In this document: positions 42,145-52,200 of the stretch, one piece after another
Layout of the letters: each line of letters opens with the position of its first letter
How positions within the stretch are numbered: position 1 is the stretch's first letter
DNA from: Ailurus styani
Taxonomy: Eukaryota > Chordata > Mammalia > Carnivora > Ailuridae
Direction: 5' to 3'
Length of the DNA: 64,000 nt
Assembly: GCA_002007465.1 (NCBI GenBank)
Contig: LNAC01000137.1
Span: forward strand, 2,875,359 to 2,939,358
Notes under the pieces: generated by a model
Told to the model about the DNA's origin: nothing
The model's database searches: none
Seen by the model: the letters and a program-made list of their open reading frames with translations, nothing else
Translations under genes and position numbers: made by a program

Positions 42145-43521
42145 ATTCACGCACTTGATTATCTTTTATTTTCACAAAAGCAACAGTCATTCCAGTCTGT
42201 TGCATGGATTACATGAGCAAGGGGTTGGGAAAAAGGTCAATCGTGAAATCCCCCCTTCATCCGCAAAAGCCAAGCTCTGCTGTTAGAGACAGCCAAGATA
42301 AAAAAACAAGTGTCCTTACGTCTACTGGATCTTGCGAATTATTCAGCAGCAGCCACAAGAAAAAGCCAGAAGTCTGTCCTCCTGAAAAGGTGTACCCCTT
42401 TTTAGGAAACCAGGAGTGCTTCCAAAAGCCTCAACATTTGTGATTTTGTTAATAACCCTGGCACGTGTCTCCTCAGCAAACGGTGCTAAGTCAGCGGGGG
42501 GCTGGGGGGGGGGGCGACACGACACAGGCCAGGTATCCACAAAACACACCCCTGTGGCTGTTCATGAGGACACCTGGAGGTCCGCGGCTGCAGCCCCCGA
42601 GTTCACACAGCACCCAGACTCAGATGAAGACACTTGCTACCACTACTACTTAAAATAGGCGCGCTTAATACTATGAGTCATTTTTAACAGAGTGTCCCAA
42701 TTTTCAGTCTTTAACTGCGTGTGACAAAGCCAAGATACCCCACCAATCCAATCCGAAAGTCGGGAGGATAGTTTTAACGCGCTGTGATTAGATGCCGATA
42801 AGTTTTTCTAGTGAAGACAGCAAAGCCCATTCACAATCAAGGGACGGAGGAAAACTCAGACTTCAGCCGCTGCTTCCTCTCGGAAGACAGACCTGGGGGG
42901 TCCACGCCCTGGTACATGGAAAGCTCCCCTCTGTCCCTGCCAGTCACCCTCGAGCTGCGAGTACAAAGGTCACTGCGATCACCCTGTGCTGAGAATCCCT
43001 CGGCCCCTGACCGACAGCCCACACGAGAGAGCTTGCTGGGGCCTGCACGGCAGCACAGGGGCCACAAAGGGAGAAGATGGAAGCACTCCCTGGGAGAGGC
43101 TGCTGAAAAGAATCTCCTGCCCCAGTACCCCAACCCCCCCACCCCAGAAAGCGCTGATCCGAGTATTTAATAACCACCTCCAAGCCATCAGGGGGGACAT
43201 GACCGGGGCGTGCAGAGAATCTAAGGTACTCAAGCTGTCCCTGCAAGGCTGCTCTTGCAAAAAGCCGAGGAAGAAGCATGTGCCCTAGCTCAGCTCACAC
43301 GTGCTGCACCCTTTTACATTTTGTCCCTGCGACGGGCCTTCACTGCCCACAGGACTGGCCTTCAAAGTCTCTCAGAGTCTCTCTCGTCACCAAGTTGCTC
43401 GAGCTAGTTTTAGTCTTGCCCAGTGGGATCCAGGTGAAAAACAGCCTTGGGAAAGCAGCAGCCAAGGAGATAAGGAATATACAGAGACGGAAAGTTTAGG
43501 AGAAGGCCTCCCAGTGTTGAT
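42145..43521 (-). other. CD59: CD59 3' UTR (extent inferred)
   Basis: The first good minus-strand AATAAA downstream of the stop is at 42170-42165 (TTTATT on the + strand), giving a 3' UTR of about 1.38 kb. Human CD59 uses several poly(A) sites and some much longer UTRs, so longer forms are possible. Confidence 0.5.
42165..42170 (-). terminator. Candidate poly(A) signal of CD59
   Basis: AATAAA on the minus strand within GAAAATAAAAGATAATCAAG, 1.36 kb after the CD59 stop. Confidence 0.45.
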
Positions 43522-43724
43522 TCAGAGACAAAGGGTCCAGGCTGCGGCCAGCAGGGGGAGCAGCAGCAGTGCCGTCGTCCCGGAGGCCCTGGCGCCGGCA
43601 TTCCGGTTGCACAGGTCCCGCTGGCAACAGTGGTACTCGAGCTTCTTCAGCCCGAGAGTTTTGGAGATGGTGCTATAACTGCAATCATCAAACTTCCAAC
43701 ACTGGTGGTGAAAAATTTTTGGCT
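43522..43724 (-). CDS. CD59: CD59 exon 4, coding part: rest of LU domain and GPI signal
   Basis: The acceptor is TTTCCCCCACAG just above 43724. It encodes EPKIFHHQCWKFDDC, SYSTISKTLGLKKLEYHCCQ, RDLCN and then the GPI signal ending in AAAWTLCL; TGA is at 43524-43522. The glutamate of KAE is formed across the splice junction where human has Gly. Confidence 0.95.
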
Positions 43725-46195
43725 CTGTGGGGGAAAGACACACACAAGGGTAAGCAAGCAAGCGGGGACAGTTCTGTACCTGCCTTTGACCTCTTGGTTC
43801 TATTCCTAGAACGTAGCTACTTATAAAAGTAGAGACATCTGGGCAGGAATGGGTATCCTCGCTGGGCTGGAAACGGGAACAACTAAGCAAATGATGATTC
43901 AGCTCAAGGTGGAATTTTTCCTTAATCCATCGGAGCCCGCAGAGTTTGTGGGGCAACAGCCAATCATGTTGATGTTTTAGAGGTTTGATAAGACTTTTAA
44001 GCCCAGGGGCGCCTGGGTGGTTCAGTGGGTTAAGCCTCTGACTTCTGCTCAGGTCATGATCCTGGATTGAAGGTCCTGGGATCGAGCCCCGCATCGGGCT
44101 CTCTGCTCAGTGGGGAGCCTGCTTCCCCCTCTCCTCTGCCTGCCTCTCTGCCTACTTGTGATCTCTCTCTCTCTCTGTCAAATAAATAAATAAAATCTTT
44201 TTTAAAAAAAGATTTTTAGGGCGCCTGGGTGGCTCAGTGGGTTAAAGCCTCTGCTTTCGGCTCAGGTCATGATCTCAGCGTCCTGGGATCGAGGCCCACA
44301 TCGGGCTCTCTGCTCAGCAGGGAGCCTGCTTCCTCCTCTCCCTGTCTCTCTGCCTGCCTCTCTGCCTACTTGTAATCTCTCTCTCTGTGTCAAATAAATA
44401 AATAAAATCTTAAAAAAAAAAGATTTTTAAGTCCATATTCCCTTTGATCCAACAATCCTACTTCTAGAATTACTCTGTGACATTACTTGTGAAAAAGGTT
44501 AAGAGAGATGTTTGAGAATGGTCATGGCATCACCGTCTGTCACGACAAGAAACTAAAAGACAAAAATCAGTCCATTACGAAAGAAACATTTGAAGAAATT
44601 AGGGTAGAGTTCCATACAATGGAAATCCAGGTAAATAAGGAAGGACACAGGCTTGCATGTGTTGAAGAGGAGTCTGAGTTTTAAAAAGTGTAGGAAAATG
44701 GATAAATGGACTCCATCAAAATTAAAAACTTTTGTGCCTCAATGGGCACTATAGAAAAAGACAACCCACAAAAAGGGAGAAAATGTGTGCAAATCATACA
44801 GCTGATGAGTCTAGTAACCAGACTATAGAAAACATTCTGGGCGCCTGGGTGGCTCAGTGGGTTAAAGCCGCTGCCTTCGGCTCAGGTCATGATCCCAGGG
44901 TCCTGGGATCGAGGCCCACATCGGGCTCTCTGCTCAGCAGGGAGCCTGCTTCCTCCTCTCTCCTCTCTCTCTGCCTGCCTCTCTGCCTACTTGTAATCTC
45001 TCTCTCTGTGTCAAATGAATAAAAATAAAATCTTTAAAAAAAAAAAAAGAAAACATTCTTACAACTCAATAATGAAAATACAAACATGAGCAAAAGATGC
45101 AGAGATTTCCTCAAATAAAGATATATGAATGGCCAAGCAGCACATGAAAAGATGTTTGATATCATCAGTCATGAGGAAAATACAAATCAAAACCACAATG
45201 AGCTTTCCTTCAAACCCAGGAGGTTTCCCAAGAAACCGGGAAAGAATGAGTGTTGACGACAAAGTGGAGAAACTAGAGACCTCCATTCCCACCACTGGTG
45301 GAAAGGCAAAATGGCACTGATACTCTGGAAAAGTCTGGCAATTACTCAAAAAGTTAAAAACAGAGTTACAGGTACCCTATGATCCACTAATTCCATCGCT
45401 ATGGAAGCAGCCCACATGTCCCTTGATTGATGAATTAATAAAGATGTGGTGTACGTACACACACACACACACACACACACAGTGGATTATCATCTGGCCA
45501 TAAAAGAAGGAGGAGATCGTGCCACTGAAGACAACATACATGGAGGGACACAGAAGGTACTATGCTTAGTACAGACTCAGGGTCCTATACTCAGTACAGG
45601 CTGAAAAAGACAAATCCCCCTTTTTTTTAAAAAAAGATTTTATTTATTTATTTGACACACAGAGAGAGAGAGAGATCAGATCACAAGTAGGCAAAGAGGC
45701 AGGCAGAGAGAGAGGGGGAAGCAGGCATTCCGCTGAGTAGAGAACCCGATGTGGGCCTCGATCCCAGGACTCTGGGATCATGACCTGAGCTGAAGGCAGA
45801 GGCTTTAACCCACTGAGCCACCCAGGTGCCTGAAAAAGACAAATCCTATATGACTCTACTCATAAGCAAAATCTAAAAAGCAAATAAATAAATAGAAAGC
45901 AGAATCAGACCTATAAATACAGAGAATAAATTGGTGGTTGCCAGGACAGAAGGATGGGGGTGGCTGGGAAAAATGGGTGAAGGGGAGAGAAAGATACAGG
46001 CCTCCAGTTAAGGAACACGTCATGGGAAGACAAGATGGTATAGGGAATGTAGTCAACTGTCACAGCGGGACACGTGGGACACAGGGGACAAGTGATAGGT
46101 ACACTTGTGAACACAGCATCATGCACACACTTGTCAAATCCCTAAATTATACACCCAAAACTACTGTAATATCGTGTGTCAACTATACTCCAAAA

Positions 46196-46238
<43 letters not shown>

Positions 46239-49200
46239 AATAAAGAGTTACCACATGACCCAGCAATTCCACTTCTATGCATGTCTACCCAGGAGAACTG
46301 AAAACTATGTTCACAAAAGCTTATAAACAAATGTTCAGAGCAGCATTACTCAAAACAGCCACCAAGTGGAAACCCAGATGTCCACTGATCAGTGAATGGA
46401 TCAACAAAATGTGGAGTGTGATTCAGCCACAAAAGTGACTGGAGGTCCTGACACATGCCCTGACATGGTGAACGTCCAAGGCACTCCGCTCGGTGGAAAG
46501 GGCCAGTCACAGAGGCCGCGCCAACTGTATGATTCAGTTTCCAGTAAGTGTCCGGAACAGGCGAATCCACAAATCCGTGGAGACAGGAAGTAGATTAGCA
46601 ATTGCCAGGGCATGTGGGAGGGAGTGGTGGAGAGTGACTGCTAATGGGTACAGGCTTCCTTTTCGGGATAAAAATATTCTGGAGTTAGACCGTGGTAATC
46701 GTGGTGCAACTCTATGAGTATACTAGAAGCCACTGAATTGTACCTTGTAAAATGTACATTATCTGGAATGGGAATTTGACCTCGATAGAATAGATGCAGA
46801 CCAGGATGTAGAACGGGGGCCATATGCATAAATGAAGTGTGTGTCTGGGGGTAAATGCATTCATTTTCTCTCGAAAGATTCCCAAGAAGTTTAATAGCGT
46901 TGCCTTCCCAGAAGACTATCCTTCATTTATATATTTCTGTATGGATTGAGATTTTTTTAAGTCATTGCATGGATTTACTTTCAAAATATTTTAAACTTCA
47001 TTTAAAAATCATTATATGATTCAGTAATACAGGAAGAGTTTCCCAAGGAATATGCCATTATGGTCCCCATTTCTGCACACATCAAAAAATAAAGGCCCAA
47101 GATATCTATGCCAAGTATCTTATTGTGGTTTTGAATATTCAGAAAAATTATATTCAGGGAAAAACAGGGCATTGGTTGAGAAGTATTATGGTCAATTTTC
47201 CTCTCCAAAAATAGGTACGTGCCAAGATGATGTGCTGGCTGCTCAAGACAGCCCGACAGAGAAGGGGTGCAAACAAAACTACATTTGTAACTGCAGGGAT
47301 AACTGTACCATCTTCCCCCCAGAGGGGATGAGTGTTTGGGCTGCTTTTAATGAAGTCTGGTCAAGTGGCAGAAGCCACAGACTGTTCCAGTGACTACTTT
47401 CTTGGGTGATAAGCATTTAAGTGGATGCTTCTAATACTCAACTAGAGGATGCTGTTGAATAGGACAAGTTTCTGTGTTATGTGATCCTAATCGGGAACTG
47501 GAGTTGTAAAAACATTCCAGTGCCCAGAATTTTAACTGGGGGCGCCGAGCAGCCTGGAGAAAGCCGATAGCAGTTTATTAATAATTGCTACCAATGAATC
47601 ATTTACTACGCAGCCTGCAGTCAGCCAAGCCTTCTACTTCAATGATCTCATTTGCATAACAACCTGTGATGGTGAGCTCCTCATCAAGCCACTAGCAGAA
47701 TTACCCAAATAAAGGGGATTATCAGAGTCCCCGGAACGTTAGAGTTTCTTTCTGTTGGGGGCATCATCCCAGATCTCTTTGAAGACTTAAAAGTTTGAGT
47801 CTAGGGCGCCTGGGTGGCTCAGCAAGTTAAAGCCTCTGCCTTCGGCTCAGGTCATGATCTCAGGGTCCTGGGATCGAGTCCTGCATCGGGCTCTCTGCTC
47901 AGCAGGGAGCCTGCTTCCTCCTCTCTCTCTGCCTGCCTATGATCTTTCTCTCTCTGTCATATAAATAAATAAAATCTTAAAAAAAAAAGTTTGAGTCTAA
48001 CATCACCAAGCAACAGTCCCTCATTGTCCTTGGCACCTCTACGTGCACCCAATTCAGAAGGTTATCCTGCAATGATCACTGGGGGCCGTGACCAAAGGCT
48101 GATGCCAGAGTCTAGTAAGTACATGGTTTATAGTTCTAGGACTGGCCGGGATGCCAGTAAACAGTGGCTGAATGAACACCAAGCACCTGCCTCCTCTCTT
48201 CTAGACTTCATCTGTACGGAGCCCACATACCCTTTTCTCCTCTATCTGTCCACTGACCCTGGGAAGAAATGTTCCCTTTTACAGCGGGGACAGGGTAGGG
48301 TGTGGCTAGAGTAGTGGAATGATTTCTCCACGGGACTACCTGACTTTTGACTCATGTTTATGACAACAGTGCGCCCTGTGTCTCCCAGGAGACACCAACC
48401 TGAGCTGGAGGGGGACTGAGGTGCTCTGGTAAGATCTGTCTGACTGTCAGAATTTCTACATTTCAAGAACGGCTATCATCACATGTCAAGCTTTGAAATC
48501 TTGGGACTTAAGTTCATAAAGAAGAAAAATATTTAAGATTTAAATTATCCTTCTAAAAAATAGATTTTTATTCTTTAGAGGAGTTTGAGATTCACAGCGA
48601 AGTTGAGCAGCAAGTACAGAGTTCTCATTTAGCCCCCTGGGACTCCCATCCCTACCCTGAAGAACCCGTTCTTAGTGTCCCCCGCCAGAGCGGTCCACTT
48701 GTCACAACTGATGTACCGACATGGATTCGCCATTACCATTCAAAGTCCATGATTCACACTGGGTTCACTCTGGGTGTTGTCTGGGGTTTGACAAAGGCAG
48801 GACAAATATCCACCAATATAGTATCCTACAGAGTCGTTTTATTGCCCTAAAATCCTGTGTTCCACCTTTTCAACCCTCCCTCCTTCCTGCTAACTCCTGG
48901 CAACCACTGACCTCTTTATGGTCTCCTTAGTTCTGCCTTTTCCAAAATGTTCTACGGCTGGAATGATCCATGATGTAGCCTTTACAGATTGGCTTGTTCC
49001 ACTTAGTAATACGCATTTAAATTTCCTTCATGACTTTTCATGGCTTAATAGCTCATTTCCTTTTAGTCCACTGTCTGGACACACTTCAGTGTACAGTCAT
49101 TGATCCGTTCACTTACCGAAGGACATGCTGGTTGCTTCCAAGTTTGGGCTACTACAAACATCTGCGTGCAAGTTTTTGTGAGGACGTAGGTTTTCAGTCT

Positions 49201-52200
49201 CTGGGTAAATATTCAGGGACTGCTGAATCATATGGTGAGAGTGTGTTTAGCTTATTAAGAGACTGCCAAGCTGTGTCATTTTGCATTCCCACGAGCAAAG
49301 AACAAGAGCTCCCGCTGCTCCACATCCTCGCCAGCGCTGGGAGCTGCCAGCCTTTTTGGATTGTGGCCACTCTTAATAGGTGTGTCTTGTTATTTGTGCA
49401 AACCATTTTTAAAAGCTGAACAATTCATTATAAGATGAGTAAGCTTTGGGTATCTAATCTTTAGCGTGATGAGTCTAGTTACTAATACTGTGTTACATTC
49501 TTGGAATTTGCTACAAGAGTAGATCTTAGTGATCTCCTCACACACAAAAGAGGTAACTATGTGAGTTGCTGGGTGTATTAATTAGACCACTGCGGTAATC
49601 ATTTCCCAATGTACACAAATATCAAATCATCTCACTATACATCTCAAGTATACATGATTTTTACCTGTCAATTATAATTCAATAAAGTTGGAAAATTTTT
49701 CAATAAAAGTTTAACCATCCGACAAGAAACACTGGGATTCGAGAGCTGGGAAAAAATTCCTAGCTCTACTCTACTTCCCTCTCCTCACCTCTACCATCCA
49801 ACACACACGTTTCATAAATCAAAAACCACAGGCAGAGAGAACTTACTAGAGGCAGGACAGAGAGTGGAGTTCACAGCTCCTAACTGCGAATCTAATTCTT
49901 CCTCTACACATAATATTGCCTTTATTCTCTCATTTGGAAATTATACTTTTTGTGGTAATGGTCCAAGAGACACAGATGATCAAGGTTAACTTGATGTTTG
50001 TACTCACACATAACTGGTCTTCAAATCTCTGTGGAATGAATGGCTACGTTCTCTCCCAGGGCCTTACTGTGCTCTCTGACAATGAATGATCATGCAGAGG
50101 ACCTGTCCCCCAAAAGAATCAAGGACCTCATGTAGGGCTCATTACCTGCATTCCAGGACTTTACATCAAAATGATCATCAGATCATCCAGTCTGACAGGG
50201 TAATTCTGATGTGTCCTTACTTATTGAGGGATTTCTCCTTTCTGGGGAAATTAATCTTCTCCACCCTTCTATCAGGTTTTTCTGAACCTACGGGTCTCCG
50301 GAGCCTTTTATGAGTTTACCAAACAAGTTCAGCATTCCCTGACGATGCCCCTGGAAGGACTTTGTTGTAGAGGGTAGAAAAATAGAATAAGCTTGAAGGT
50401 GCTTTTATTTTTATTTCTTAGATGGTAACCATTACTTGTTGAATACAGGTCTCATGAGAATGAGTGTGACACACATTTTTTTCCCAGGCCCTCATCATCC
50501 CATTACCCAGAGGAGACAGGGAAGGGGCGCACTCTTACCAGCTTTGACCAAAATACACGCATCATGATTAATCGAACAAACGCTGGTCCTATTGCAGGTT
50601 TCATCGCCAATACAGGTGTAGCACTTCAGGCTATGACCTAGAATCAGGAAGAAACCCTGTCAGTGTTTGTAAGATCACCACTGACTTGTCCTCCTGGCAG
50701 CAAAAGGGAGCCCCCACCGCCACTGGTATGGGGCCGAGGTTGGAAACTCATAGCGTGTTTCCCTTCCCACACAAACCTGTAGCAGATATTTTTTCCCAAC
50801 CTCAAACTACAATTCCAGCAGCATTTTTTGGAGTCTGATACAAGTGCAAAAGGAATTTCCATATTTCAAAATCCACATAACTGAGACACCTGGTTGGCTC
50901 AGTAGGTTAAGTGTCTGCCTTTTGCTCAGGTCATGATCCCAGGGTTCTAGGATCTAGTCCCGCATTGGGTTCCCTGCTCAGCAAAGAGCCTGCTGCTTCC
51001 CCTGCTTGAGCCCCCCACCTCTCTCTGACAAATAAATAAAATTTAAAAAATAAATAAAAAATAAAATCCACATAACCATGCAATTGAGAAGATTCCTCTT
51101 ACCTTCAACTAGAAGTGATAAAAAAAAAAAGGAAATGCTTAATCTGCAATGTAATGACATATTAAAAGGAAACTATTAAGAGAAAAAACTAACAGAATTC
51201 TATAAATGCCTTCCAGGCCACGAATACGCTCTGTTTGATCACATTCTCACAGACTGATATTCAGTTATTTGGCAGTACGTATCTGTGTGAAAAGACATTT
51301 TCAAAGATGAAATCTGTAAAATCTCACAGAAGAACGTCATGTTAAACCCAGACCAAGTGTTGGTTTTAGAACCCAAGGGCTGACTTGTAGTTCTAAGGCC
51401 AACGCCTACATTCATCACGCAGGGAAGGGAATTCTCCAGAAGGCCAGAAGAAAGTGGCTCCTCACTATCCGAGCATCATAGGAATCAAGCTCTTTCGAAC
51501 ATATAAAATGGCCATGCTTGCCTTCACCGGTGTAAAATCCCACCTAGCAGAGGACCCTCTGATTTGTGAAGGTTCCAGATTAACCTTTGAAATGTCAGCC
51601 CAAAAATGCTCCCCCACCCACTTTGTTTGCAGATGACAAGACAGATGCCTGGAGAAGTGAAGTGGCCCACCCAAGGACACCTGAAGGACACCGGAGCCAG
51701 CCCCCACTCCCAGGGGCCAGGCTCCGCTAACCCACTCTGCCTCCTTCCTCCCAATGTTAGCGTTAGTCATGCCTGTGTGAGAGGGGAGCCACCGTGAGAA
51801 GGGACGAAGATGCGCTCTTTCTGCAGGCCCCTCCCTGTTCCAGATGTGTACACATGCGTGGGAAGGGAGGATGCAAGAGGGAAGAATGTTCTAGCCTGGA
51901 TACTTGGGAGGGCCACCTGAAAAGGCTGTTCTGAGGACTGACTCTTCTGGTTATAGCCAGACCTCATCTGGCTTCTAGACGGTCCGTTAAAAACAGAGGA
52001 ACCAAAGCTCACACCTGGAACTTGTGTGGGGCAGAGACACAGCTAACATGTTCACTCGGGGTGCAGAGATCCCATAAACCTCCATGCTAAGCTCTTGATC
52101 TTGGCAGAACTGTTATGAGAGGTAGGCTCAGTGACCTCCAGCCCCATGTTTGAAGAGAAAACTAGGACTAAAATGTTAACTTGTCCGAAGTCCCAAGTTA

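Larger units (their letters stand above)
44425..45600 (+). mobile_element. L1 3' fragment, interrupted by a Can-SINE
   Basis: AAATGGATAAATGGACTCCA, AAGATATATGAATGGCCAAG, CATGAAAAGATGTTTGATAT, CAAATCAAAACCACAATGAG and TATGATCCACTAATTCC are the L1 ORF2 3' region in its normal order on the + strand. The Can-SINE at 44839-45047 splits it. Reading frame is lost. Confidence 0.8.
43725..50538. other. CD59: CD59 intron 3
   Basis: 6.8 kb packed with retroelements: Can-SINEs at 44006-44420 (two), 44839-45047, 45618-45829 and 47804-47984; L1 3' fragments at 44425-46190 (interrupted), 46244-46790, 48540-49420 and 49440-49715; (AC)n and (AAAT)n. Remaining stretches 46800-47790, 48000-48530 and 49720-50538 are unassigned. 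Confidence 0.75.

Noticed and set aside
44425..46790. Intact L1 ORF2 in CD59 intron 3
   Set aside because: Only the 3' portion remains, with frame breaks and two Can-SINE insertions; no open frame of useful length.
48540..49715. Single L1 with 5' inversion (twin priming)
   Set aside because: The minus-strand part has its own 3' UTR end and poly(A) signal near 48545, so two independent L1 fragments in opposite directions fit better.
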